Shown piece after piece: positions 26,846 through 36,300 of a stretch of 64,000 nt of DNA (positions are counted from its first letter, which is position 1; each line of letters begins with the position of its first letter). The DNA comes from Sphingobacteriales bacterium. GTDB taxonomy: Bacteria > Bacteroidota > Bacteroidia > Chitinophagales > UBA2359. Location: positions 11,983 to 75,982 of the forward strand of contig JADKCK010000037.1 of NCBI GenBank assembly GCA_016718845.1, read 5' to 3'. Under the pieces are notes generated by a model. The model searched no databases, was not told where the DNA came from, and worked only from the letters and a program-made list of their open reading frames with translations. Made by a program: the position numbers and the translations under genes.

Positions 26846-28879
26846 TTACACAAGCGGATTATACAACGCCATTAACACCTTTTCGGGGGTTATGGGGGCA
26901 TTATAAGGTATGTTTGCTTGTGGATTAAACACCTTAATAGCATTGCGCACCGCAAAATACGCACCAATACCATACATTAAAGGCGGTTCGCCAACAGCTT
27001 TCGATTTGAAGATAGCCAAGTCGTGACCCTCGGTTTGCAAAAAGTGTAGGTTTATTTGCTCGGGTACAGCATATACGTCGGGTATTTTGTAGGTAGATAA
27101 GGCATTAGATAACAAACGCCCATCGGCATTGTATACCACATCTTCGAGCGTCATCCAGCCAATACCTTGTACAATACCCCCTTCGCACTGCCCAATATCT
27201 ATTTGCCTATTCATGGTACTACCAAAATCGTGTACCACATTTACGGCATCGAAGGTGTAAGTACCGCGCAGGCAATCGAGGGTGACAATGGTTAATGCCG
27301 TGCCATATACATGGTAAGCAAAAGGATGCCCTTTTTCTATCGTTTTATCGAAATGAATAAGGGGCGTTGCATAATGCCCTTTGGCACTTAGGTTTAGTCG
27401 TTTCATATAGGCTTGCCTAACCAAATCTGCCCAAGTAAGTGTTGTTTGTCTATCATCTACCCAAACGGTATTGTTTTTAAGTGCCAATTTAGGTATGTCG
27501 GTGGGGGTAAGTTGCAGCACATCTGCCGCAAAAGCCAACAAACGTTGTGTTATTTGCAAACAAGCATCTTCGAGGGCTTTGCCGTTTAGGTCGGCGGTGG
27601 CACTTGCAGCCGAGGGCGAGGTGTTGGCTACGCGGGTAGTATTAGTTGTTTCAAGTTTTACCAAACGCGTATCTATCCCAAAATGATGCGCTGCCACTTG
27701 TACCATCTTGGTATTTACCCCCTGACCCATCTCAACAGCACCCGTACTAATGCCTACGCTACCATCGGTGTATACATGTACAAGGGCGCGGGCTTGGTTC
27801 ATTAGCGTATTGGTAAACGATATGCCAAAGCATATAGGCATCAACGAAAAAGCTTTTTTGTAGTAGCGGTTTTGTTGATTAAAGGTGTTTATTTGTGTTT
27901 GTAGCTCATCAAATGGGTACTGTTTGTTTAGCTCGTCCCAGCAAGCGGTGGCTTGGCATTGCTCAACTACTTGCCCATACGAAAACTCGTAGCCATTGCC
28001 CATCATGTTTTTGCGTTGTAGGGTGTAGGTGGCTATGCCCAAGCTTTTTGCAGCGTGGTCAAGGGCAGACTCTATTACAAACATACCTTGCGGACCTCCA
28101 AAACCCCTAAATGCCGTATTAGGTGGCAAGTTGGTTTTGCACGAATGAGCCGTTACCTGTACATTGGGTATGTGGTAGGTGTTGGTGGCATGAAACAAAG
28201 TGCGCTCTAATATAGCCGGCGATAAATCGGCGGCAGCCCCTCCATTTTGGTAAAAGGTGGCTTGATAGGCTAGTATGCGGTGGTTGGCATCAAAGCCAAT
28301 CTTGTAATCGCTGCTATAAGGGTTGCGTTTGCCAGTCATGCGCATATCCTCCATGCGGTGCGGCACACATTTGGCAGGCTTTTTAAGCACAAACGCCACC
28401 AATGCTGCCATAGCACCCCAGCCCGATGCTTGGTCTTCTTTGCCACCAAAGCCGCCGCCAAGTCGTGCCACATCTACCTCTACTTGGTTCATGCCCACAC
28501 CCAAAACCCGCGCTACGGTACGTTGCACGGCTGTTGGACCCTGTGTTGATGAATGTATGCGCACACTGTTGTGTTCGGTGGGATAGGCATACGCCCCTTG
28601 TGTTTCGAGGTACAAATGCTCTTGCCCACCCGACTCGGTTTGCCCTTCAAAGATGTAAGTACACTGTGCAAATGCCTCGTCAACGTTGCCCATCACAAAC
28701 TTACGCGACGGACTTAACAACTTGCCTTGTGCAAATGCCTCGCGTGGGTCGGTGATAATGGGCAGCGGCTCCATCTGTATTTGTATCAGTTGATAGGCTT
28801 CGTGGGCAGCGTCGTCGTTTTCGGCAACAATTAGCAGTATCGGCTGACCCCTAAAATGCACTTCATGGTCGGCTAACAA
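26846..28879 (-). CDS. xdhB: Xanthine dehydrogenase molybdenum subunit, main fragment
   Basis: Molybdopterin-binding subunit that oxidises hypoxanthine and xanthine to urate. Hallmarks are ARLGGGFGGKEDQ, TAFRGFGGPQGMFVIE (substrate Arg), GAVEMGQGVNTKMVQ, NVVHDFGSTMNRQIDIGQ and the catalytic Glu in KAVGEPPLMYGIG. The frame is homologous from about 28918 (GENQIGGIFPDEPL); TTG at 28879 is only a nominal start. It lies upstream of allB and alc on the same strand, which supports a purine-catabolic operon. The FAD/2Fe-2S subunit gene is not next to it, so XdhA must be elsewhere. Confidence 0.93.
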   Translation of the reverse strand: MLADHEVHFRGQPILLIVAENDDAAHEAYQLIQIQMEPLPIITDPREAFAQGKLLSPSRKFVMGNVDEAFAQCTYIFEGQTESGGQEHLYLETQGAYAYPTEHNSVRIHSSTQGPTAVQRTVARVLGVGMNQVEVDVARLGGGFGGKEDQASGWGAMAALVAFVLKKPAKCVPHRMEDMRMTGKRNPYSSDYKIGFDANHRILAYQATFYQNGGAAADLSPAILERTLFHATNTYHIPNVQVTAHSCKTNLPPNTAFRGFGGPQGMFVIESALDHAAKSLGIATYTLQRKNMMGNGYEFSYGQVVEQCQATACWDELNKQYPFDELQTQINTFNQQNRYYKKAFSLMPICFGISFTNTLMNQARALVHVYTDGSVGISTGAVEMGQGVNTKMVQVAAHHFGIDTRLVKLETTNTTRVANTSPSAASATADLNGKALEDACLQITQRLLAFAADVLQLTPTDIPKLALKNNTVWVDDRQTTLTWADLVRQAYMKRLNLSAKGHYATPLIHFDKTIEKGHPFAYHVYGTALTIVTLDCLRGTYTFDAVNVVHDFGSTMNRQIDIGQCEGGIVQGIGWMTLEDVVYNADGRLLSNALSTYKIPDVYAVPEQINLHFLQTEGHDLAIFKSKAVGEPPLMYGIGAYFAVRNAIKVFNPQANIPYNAPITPEKVLMALYNPLV

Positions 28880-28902
28880 TGGCTCGTCCGGAAAGATACC
28901 GC

Positions 28903-29112
28903 CTATCTGGTTCTCGCCGGTATGTCTTTATAGCTTAGTATACGCACAATACCTGCTACTTGTTCGGCTTGGCTATAATCTAGGTGCGTGATGTGTCCGT
29001 GTGCCACCGCCGAATCAAATACTTTAACGGTTAGTGTGCCTTGCATCACGGGTATATCATCAAGATAAATCGACCTGCCTGTTACGTGAGCGGCTGCGTC
29101 TATGTTGGTCAT
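28903..29112 (-). CDS. xdhB: Xanthine dehydrogenase molybdenum subunit, N-terminal fragment
   Basis: Encodes MTNIDAAAHVTGRSIYLDDI and GTLTVKVFDSAVAHGHI, the conserved N-terminus of XdhB. The frame runs off at KDIPARTR because ATACCGGCG seems to lack one C; ACCCGGCGAG would give KDIPGENQIGG and join the main fragment. The two parts form one gene, and nothing suggests an independent small protein. Confidence 0.88.
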   Translation of the reverse strand: MTNIDAAAHVTGRSIYLDDIPVMQGTLTVKVFDSAVAHGHITHLDYSQAEQVAGIVRILSYKDIPARTR

Positions 29113-29215
29113 TTGGTGAAGGGAGTGAAGGGAGTGAAGGGAGTGAAGGGAGTGAAAAGAGTGAAGTGGCGAAATGGTGAAGTGGCGAAATGGTGAAGGG
29201 GTGAAATGGTGAAAC
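29113..29215. repeat. Short GGGAGTGAA / GGTGAAATG direct repeats
   Basis: About five 9-bp gggagtgaa units followed by alternating ggcgaaatggtgaagt units, immediately upstream of xdhB. The motif is related to the array at 40018-40215. Confidence 0.8.
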
Positions 29216-29244
29216 CTCGCCTAACGCAACATGTTATTACGGTA

Positions 29245-30084
29245 CTACCGCACAATACTAACTTTTCCATACTGCAGAGTTTGGTTTTGAGGGTTGATGA
29301 TTTGGTAAAAATAAGTACCCGCAGGCAAGCCCAACACCGAAACCTGCACCGTGCCGCCGCCCAAACTCGCCTGCTCCACTACCTGCCCCAAGAGGTTGTA
29401 GAGTACAAAGGTGGCTGGTATAGTGCTAGTAATGTGTAGCTGCGTGGTGGCAGGATTGGGGTACACTATACTACTGCCCATGCCCATAGGTTCATTAGGC
29501 ATAATGCCCACAGCTGTACCCCATGTTTCCTCACCCTTTTTGAAGTACTCTAAATGCTCGTGCAGGTAGCTCATCTGGCTACCATTACAATAATTTTCTA
29601 CATTCAAATAATATCCACAACCTTCTACACAAGATTCGGAATAATGCTCTGTCCAATCACAACCATATTCAGGTTCGAACCAACTATAATTATTAGTTTT
29701 ATTGTTAACCACACGCCCATTATAGCCCATCGAATAAGTAATTGGGCCGCCTGTAATTTGCGGATTTCCTAAACCCGTAACAAATTGGTGGGTAGTATCT
29801 ATTTTGTAGACAACAAGATTTGGATAGGGAGAGTAATTCCAATAGGTATTCTGGTAAGTATAAAAAATGGTATCAAAGTTGGCAGAATAATTCTTAGCCA
29901 GTACAACAATCGCTTTTTGATAAGCATCAGAAAAATTGTACGGATAACTTCGATGTTCTGAGTGGTGATAATGAAATTCATCTCCCACATTAAAATCATA
30001 CACTTCTCCTACTGTTAGAGCAGTTTGTGCCTTAAGATTGCCGCTTACTAAAAGGAGCAGTAAAAAATAATAATAGCTCTTCAT
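29245..30084 (-). CDS. T9SS-sorted secreted protein of unknown function
   Basis: A 279-residue protein with a signal peptide (MKSYYYFLLLLLVSGNLKAQ). The central domain is unrecognised and rich in Tyr, His and Asn (DEFHYHHSEHRSYPYNFSDA), with a Cys cluster around CDWTEHYSESCVEGCGYY that may be disulphide bonded. The sorting domain starts at IVYPNPATTQ and ends LQYGKVSIVR; its last 30 residues closely match the sorting domain at 7600-7699 (YQIINPQNQTLQ). Intact. Function unknown. Confidence 0.8.
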   Translation of the reverse strand: MKSYYYFLLLLLVSGNLKAQTALTVGEVYDFNVGDEFHYHHSEHRSYPYNFSDAYQKAIVVLAKNYSANFDTIFYTYQNTYWNYSPYPNLVVYKIDTTHQFVTGLGNPQITGGPITYSMGYNGRVVNNKTNNYSWFEPEYGCDWTEHYSESCVEGCGYYLNVENYCNGSQMSYLHEHLEYFKKGEETWGTAVGIMPNEPMGMGSSIVYPNPATTQLHITSTIPATFVLYNLLGQVVEQASLGGGTVQVSVLGLPAGTYFYQIINPQNQTLQYGKVSIVR

Positions 30085-30111
30085 TAATGCTTATTTTTGA
30101 GGGTTATTAAA

Positions 30112-31716
30112 TTATTTAACAATAGATACTGTACCCGATGCTAAACGGTCGGTACCCGATAATACAGTATAGTAGTACAAGCCTGTTGGTATGGTACGTG
30201 TATCCCACAACAACTCGCCGCTTAGGTTAGTAAATGGTAGTTGTGTAATTTCTTTGCCTGTTGGGTCGGTGATTACCAATAAAATGGCTTCGGTTTTTGA
30301 AGGTACGCTGTACGCAAACGTAACATAATCGCGGGCAGGGTTGGGGTACACCTTCATATAAACACCTATCACCCCCTCCTTCGGAGGGGGCAGGGGGGAG
30401 GCTATACCCACCGGAAAACACGTTTCTTGCTCTACGCAGCCGTACTTGTCGGTATGCACCACCCATGCCCAATAACCTGCCGTAGGCGAAGGTGTCCAGT
30501 TATCAATAACCTCTCCTACCATTACCAAACTGCTGTCGGGTAACATCACCATGTCTTGGAAATAATGTTCGACATGATCGCCAACCTTACTACCCGAATG
30601 GAAGTAATCGGATAACCGATAATAAAACTGCGTACCTAAACTATCTCCGTTTGCAGAAAATTTAGTAATGACGGCTGCATACCTTAAACTATCTGGGTTT
30701 ATCCAACGGGCTATTCTACCACACACCAAAATACTACCATCTGCTAACTCCACAGACCGCGAAAAATAGGCAGCTCCGATATATGGGTTAGTATACTCCC
30801 ATGCCAACTCGTGGTTGTTGTTTAGCTTGCCAATGTATTGGCGCTCGTTAAACGCAATATAGCTGTTGCTGTTGATTATAAATTTTTCTTGACCGCTAAA
30901 TACAATGCCACCATCTTTGGTTAAGGTAAGTTTTGGAGCCGTCACAACACGCCCCAAAGCAGGTGACAGGTATTGCCACACAATAGCACCCGTTTCATCT
31001 GCCTCAAATATCCAAGTGCGACCTCTGCAACTGTCATCAGGGGGGTAATAAGCTGGGCATGGGCCGTAAATGGTGGAGCTAACTATAAAATGATTGTTGG
31101 GTAATAGTTGTAAATCGGAGGCTGTTTTGTAGATGCAGAAAGGATCGGGGGAGGGAAAATTAAATTGATCTACTTTATTACCCAAAGCATCAATTTTGAT
31201 AACCGATACTTTATTACCATCACCAACGCCACTAATACCCAAAATTGCTAAAACATAATAGTTGTCTTCGCTGTCCTGTTGTATCTGAGTAACCGTGATA
31301 GCATTGCTTATTTCTTGTCCATAATGACGGTATAATAATGTATCTCCATTAACATCAAAAATTGTTAAAAAAAAACCAGAATCCATTTGATTCCTACCCA
31401 CTATCGCCAAATTTCCATTATTAGTAGCTATTAATGCATCGTTCCACAGTTCTAAATTTCTTAACGTATCTGTGTACACTTTTAATACCTCTATATTCCC
31501 TGTAGAGTTTAAGCGTGTAAAAAAACCTGCATTATGTGGAGTAGGAGTAGGCACAACAGTAACTCCTGTTATATACCAGGCAGTATCGGTGGTTACAATA
31601 CTCCGAAAAATAGTAGCCGTATTTGTATCTGTGCGATACAATTCATTAAAATAAGGCTGGGCGGTAAGTTGTAAGCATAAGGCAAAAGTACCAACTATTG
31701 CAAATAATGTTTTCAT
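30112..31716 (-). CDS. T9SS-sorted beta-propeller protein
   Basis: A 534-residue secreted protein. The signal peptide ends LQLTAQ. Repeated blades of the delta-60/YVTN-like type follow (TAWYITGVTVVP, LAIVGRNQMDSGFFL, GGIVFSGQEKF, GSILVCGRIARW, SLVMVGEVIDNW). A linker with a C-rich palindromic insert (ASPLPPPKEG, at 30372-30405) precedes the sorting domain KVYPNPARDYVTF, which ends ASGTVSIVK. The last 80 residues are nearly identical, also in DNA, to those of the next gene upstream, so the two share a recently duplicated or converted cassette. Ligand unknown. Confidence 0.8.
   Translation of the reverse strand: MKTLFAIVGTFALCLQLTAQPYFNELYRTDTNTATIFRSIVTTDTAWYITGVTVVPTPTPHNAGFFTRLNSTGNIEVLKVYTDTLRNLELWNDALIATNNGNLAIVGRNQMDSGFFLTIFDVNGDTLLYRHYGQEISNAITVTQIQQDSEDNYYVLAILGISGVGDGNKVSVIKIDALGNKVDQFNFPSPDPFCIYKTASDLQLLPNNHFIVSSTIYGPCPAYYPPDDSCRGRTWIFEADETGAIVWQYLSPALGRVVTAPKLTLTKDGGIVFSGQEKFIINSNSYIAFNERQYIGKLNNNHELAWEYTNPYIGAAYFSRSVELADGSILVCGRIARWINPDSLRYAAVITKFSANGDSLGTQFYYRLSDYFHSGSKVGDHVEHYFQDMVMLPDSSLVMVGEVIDNWTPSPTAGYWAWVVHTDKYGCVEQETCFPVGIASPLPPPKEGVIGVYMKVYPNPARDYVTFAYSVPSKTEAILLVITDPTGKEITQLPFTNLSGELLWDTRTIPTGLYYYTVLSGTDRLASGTVSIVK
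30114..30352 (-). repeat. Near-identical T9SS cassette, copy 1
   Basis: About 240 bp differ at roughly five positions from 31778-32016. The similarity stops abruptly at the NPA motif, where the two proteins become unrelated. Confidence 0.85.
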
Positions 31717-31775
31717 AGTGATAATAAAACATAAAAAGGCAAAGGCTAATGTAGCCTTTGCCTTTGGTGATTAAA

Positions 31776-32696
31776 CTATTTAACAATAGATACTGTACCC
31801 GATGCTAAACGGTCGGTACCCGATAATACAGTATAGTAGTACAAGCCTGTTGGTATGGTACGTGTATCCCACAACAACTCGCCGCTTAGGTTAGTAAATG
31901 ATAGTTGTGTAATTTCTTTGCCTGTTGGGTCGGTAATTACCAATAAAATGGCTTCGGTTTTTGAAGGCACGCTGTACGCAAACGTAACATAATCACGGGC
32001 AGGGTTGGGGTAAACAGTAACTGTAGTAAGCAGTTTATTTATGTCTGCTTGTGGGTTAGTACTTATTTGTTTGCCGCTACCCGCAGCGGGTGTTAAATTG
32101 GGCAGGGTGGGCAAGCCACAATTGCTGCCGTTTACAAAGCACAATATGTTTTGGGCTTGTATGGTAGCCGCATCGGTTGGTGTGCCATTAGCAAGGGTTT
32201 GCAGTTGGCTTTTTTCGGTGTTGGTAAGCTGTAGCCAATTTCGCCCGCTCTCTATCACTTGTCGTTTTAGGGCGTATAGCTGCATATAGGCAGTATGCGG
32301 GTTGGGGTTGCGCAATACATACAAATAGCGGTTAGGCATGTCGGACAATAGGGTGCTGCCTGCTGTGCCATTGTTGTGGGTAAGGTAGCTTTCGGCAAGG
32401 ACATAGTCGGCTGCCGATGTGTGTTGGCGTTGTAGCCATTGGTGTAGGTCGGTTAGGTTGGGTATGCTGTCGTTTAGTATGTTAGACACCATCAACTGCC
32501 CATTGTGCAGCATTAGGCTGCGGTAGTTGAGCAGGTTGCGGTACAGCGTTTTTTTCAACGAGCCGGATTCTTGGGTGCACAACAACAAATCGAGCAGGTT
32601 TTGGGGTAGTGGGTTGGGTATGTCGTGGGCTAAAAAATCTAAAAAGGCTTTGTCTTTGCAAGCATCGGCGTTTAGCAATAGTATTTCTATGAGCAT
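31776..32696 (-). CDS. BNR/beta-helix T9SS giant, C-terminal fragment
   Basis: Third fragment of the 31776-36968 locus. The frame is homologous from about 32725 (LTGTLPDAMLIEILLLNADA). It consists of a long helical spacer with Leu/Gln-rich helices (DLHQWLQRQHTSAADYVLAE) and the sorting domain TVYPNPARDYVTF. The spacer-plus-sorting-domain layout matches the protease locus at 667-5907. The final 80 residues duplicate those of the downstream gene. Confidence 0.75.
   Translation of the reverse strand: MLIEILLLNADACKDKAFLDFLAHDIPNPLPQNLLDLLLCTQESGSLKKTLYRNLLNYRSLMLHNGQLMVSNILNDSIPNLTDLHQWLQRQHTSAADYVLAESYLTHNNGTAGSTLLSDMPNRYLYVLRNPNPHTAYMQLYALKRQVIESGRNWLQLTNTEKSQLQTLANGTPTDAATIQAQNILCFVNGSNCGLPTLPNLTPAAGSGKQISTNPQADINKLLTTVTVYPNPARDYVTFAYSVPSKTEAILLVITDPTGKEITQLSFTNLSGELLWDTRTIPTGLYYYTVLSGTDRLASGTVSIVK
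31778..32016 (-). repeat. Near-identical T9SS cassette, copy 2
   Basis: Partner of 30114-30352; about 98 percent identical by eye over the sorting-domain coding region. Confidence 0.85.
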
Positions 32697-33294
32697 GGCA
32701 TCGGGTAGCGTGCCTGTAAGGGGCAGCGCGGCGCAATACCTCTTGCGACAGGTTGGGCGATTTGGCTACTAATTGGTTGCGCAGTGTCCAGGCATCGTTG
32801 CTCCATACCAAATCTATGTTATCGAGCAGGGCATTGGTATTGCCATTGTCTATTAGGGCATTGTATAGGTATAGGGTGTTGCCATAGTCGGTTTCGGCTT
32901 GCGTAAAACTGTTGGCTAATACCTGGCGGGCGGGCTGTGCCAAACCTGATATTTGTTGGCTTTGGTCGGGGCAGGTGTTTGGGTTACTTATATCTCCTTG
33001 TACCTGCGTAAACCACTCTGTAGTAAAATCCAATGCCTGTGTTTGTAGTAGGGCATTATCGTAATATTGCGTAACGGGCAAGCCACTGTGTAGGTAGTAA
33101 TCGCTTTCGGAGGTGCCGTTGCGCGAGTACTTATTTTGGGCAGATTGTGTGCCGCCCAAAATGCCATTCTGAAACAAACGTATGCCATTGCCGCCTGCTA
33201 TGTACATGTCGTACAATCCTTGGGTGTGGGTGTTGCACTCGTAGTGCAAGCCCATAGCATCAGGGTTTAATGGATCATTTCTATTATCACCCAA
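32482..33294 (-). CDS. BNR/beta-helix T9SS giant, middle fragment
   Basis: Continues the beta-helix end (DNRNDPLNPDAMGLHYECNT, IAGGNGIRLFQNGILGG). The reading is valid from about 33390 to about 32725; after LRRAAPYRHATR the frame is wrong, because an indel near 32725 moves the true sequence to LTGTLPDAM in the next fragment. Upstream, an indel in an AAAA run near 33390 separates it from the first fragment. Confidence 0.65.
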   Translation of the reverse strand: MGDNRNDPLNPDAMGLHYECNTHTQGLYDMYIAGGNGIRLFQNGILGGTQSAQNKYSRNGTSESDYYLHSGLPVTQYYDNALLQTQALDFTTEWFTQVQGDISNPNTCPDQSQQISGLAQPARQVLANSFTQAETDYGNTLYLYNALIDNGNTNALLDNIDLVWSNDAWTLRNQLVAKSPNLSQEVLRRAAPYRHATRCHAHRNTIAKRRCLQRQSLFRFFSPRHTQPTTPKPARFVVVHPRIRLVEKNAVPQPAQLPQPNAAQWAVDGV

Positions 33295-33365
33295 TGCTAA
33301 ATTGGCGTAATCTAATTTAGTAAAGGTGTTGTTATAAATTAGGTTGTTGTTGGGTCCGGTGTTGT

Positions 33366-36300
33366 TTACCCAAATGCCAATTCTGTTTTGTTGGCTACAT
33401 TGTTGCCTATAAAGGTGTTTTTTTGTATCTTGTAGCCAGTACCTGTATATACTATTAAGCCAAAGCCTAGGTTGCCGCGTGCGGGGTTGTGTAGGGTAAA
33501 GGTGTTGTTTACAATTTTGGCAGTGTTTACGTTTTGGGTAATTATGCCTACTGTATTGCCCGTAAAGTTTGACCTTTGTACGCTAATGGTGTGGTTGCCA
33601 GCGGCGCGGGTAGCTTTAATGCCACACGATAGTTTTTGGAAGGTACAAGCATCGGCAGCGCTGTTACTGCCTACTTTGTATCCGGCATCAATAGAGTATA
33701 TGCCATAGAAGTTTTGTTGTGCATCGGGTAGGTTGGTGTTGTTGTTGATGAAGTTACATTTTTTAAACTGTACGCCGTCTACGTCCCACATAGTAACGCG
33801 GTGTATGGGGTCGGTGTTGCGGTAGTTGTTGTCTATGGTAAAGGTGCAGTTGTAAAAGTTGCTTAGGTTTGGGTGCGAGAATCCGCTGTAGTAGTTGTTG
33901 TATTGCATAAACTCTAGGTCGCGGTGGTTGTTGGTAAAAGTTGCGCCGTTGGCAATAATAATACCGCCTGCTGTGTTGGCATCGCTGCCGTTCCAGGTGC
34001 TTATGGCATCGCGGGCGTGTTCTATTTTGGCACCAGCATTAATAGTTACTTTGCCCTGTAAGCAATCGGGATAAGAACCTGTTTGCCCTAATGTTTTGTT
34101 ACCCAGTACTCTAATCCCGCCCCACATATCGCCGCAGGCATTGGTTATTTTGCCGTTTATTATTAGTTCGGCACTTGGCTCTACTATAATAAACGCATTG
34201 GCTGCCATATTAAGTGTGCCATTAATGGTTAAGCTTTTATGTGCTTGTACCCTAATGGTGTTGGCTGCATTTATTACCCTGCCTTGTTGGTAAATGGTGT
34301 TTTCGGTAATCAGGTAATCTTGTGCAAAGTCGGCATTGTCTAAGTTCGATTGCCAAATACCTCGCCCAAATGTGCCAATGTGTAGTAAGCGTTTGCAATA
34401 ATCTATCTCCAAATCAGTAACAATACAAACCGGTAAATTGTGGTTAAAACAGCCCCATGCATTTGTAGCAGGGTTGTAGCGGTATACGCCAACATCGGTG
34501 CCTGCATATAATATGCCATTAGAGCCATTTACGTAAGCTAAGGCATTGACCGGAAAAGGCGTTAAACCATTGTTAAGCGACATGTCGGTAAAAGTTAGTC
34601 CACCATTGATTGATTCTTCTACTCGTCCCTGAGTTTGTCCGGTGTCATCTGTCGGAAACCCGCCTTTGGCTATACAAATATGGTTGGGGTTACGCGGGTC
34701 TATGGCTATGGCATTCACACGCCCATGAATATACGATACCACCGACCAAGCACCTGTGCCTCCATTTTCGCTTTTGAACAAGGCAGTGCCCTCTTTCCAA
34801 TCTTCTACGTTAGGGTTGGGGTCATTATCGTATTTAATGTCGCCTGCCAAATCAACAATATTGCCATTAGAGGGTGCTGCGCTTAACGCTCGTGCATTAA
34901 AGTATATTATAGGGTAGGTTGTTCCGTAGACGTTGACAAAATAATCACCCAATGCTAAATTTTTAGAAAAAGTAGGGTTAGGTAATGTGCCTGTACCGTC
35001 TATTATCTGAAAAAACTCGTCTTTAGCAAAATACAGGGTACTACTTTGTTCGGGTTTGGCGGTCATTAAAAAATCATCAAATACCGAACCTATGTTATTA
35101 GTATACACGGTTGTTAGGCTACTAATGTTATCGTTAACCGATTTAAATAAGTTGGCGTTACCTCTTCCATAAATAGTAGTTGGGGTATTGGCATCCATAA
35201 TTGTGTGTCCTCCATCGCCGTAGGCATACAAAGACCATTGCCCATTAGTTTGCCTTAGGTAGGTATGGTTGTCTTGTGCCCCACCTGCAATAATGCCTGG
35301 TCTGGCAGACGAATTAGTAATGTCGTAAAATTGGGTAAGAATTAGGGTAGATCCATTAAGGTTTGCCCAACTAATGCCGCCATCAGTACTTTTACTTACT
35401 CCACCATCTGTGCCTATCAATATTACATCATTTACGCCACCAGTGTTAGGTGTATAAATTTGGAAACCGCGCAAATCCGCATGTTGATCGTCTGAGTCGG
35501 GGCAGGTTGTTGCAGATGATGAAAGAGCTGGGAGAAAAGAACTTCCCAAATCGATAGATTTTTGAAGGCATAATTTACCGCTATAAATAACCGAAAAGTC
35601 GGCATCGCTTATTTCAAAACCTGCACCAAAAAAGCCTACATCTGTGTTAACGGTAGCATTAAGTACTTGCCATTTTGCATCGGGTGTGGCTAAGTCTAAC
35701 GACATATAGGGTTTGTTATGTAGGGTGTTACCTATAATTGCTCCTTGTGCATCAGTAATTTCTTCGTAGTCGTTATACATAGCAAATATTTTTCCGGGTG
35801 CAAAAGCACTTACATCAACATGAAAAGCTTCGGTTTTAAAATAATAACCCGCCGGGTTTTGCATATTAGATGCGTTAGGGCTAATAACTTGCCAAGTAGC
35901 TCCGGCATCAATACTTTTGTATATATTAGCCCCACTGTAAGGCCAGCCATGTTTTTTAGTAGACAAAACAAGGGTATTAGCTAAACCAGGAATAATTTCT
36001 ACACCACTAAAAGTTTCGTCCCATTGTAAAGTTAATGTACTTGTTACGTTTTGCCAGTTTATTCCCCCATCCGTTGTTTTCCAGAGTTTACTTTGCCCTA
36101 ATGCATAAATGGTGTTGTAGGTAGCATCTGTTTCATCGAACATTAATTTTTCGATTGGTTGTTGTTCTACGGCTGTATAGTCTAAGCTGGTAGCCGCCCA
36201 TGTGTTGCCCCCATCTGTCGATTTAAATACACCAACGCCATAATTTTCAAAAAAACCTACCGAATTACCTGTTCCAATATACATAGTAGTAGGTGGCTCT

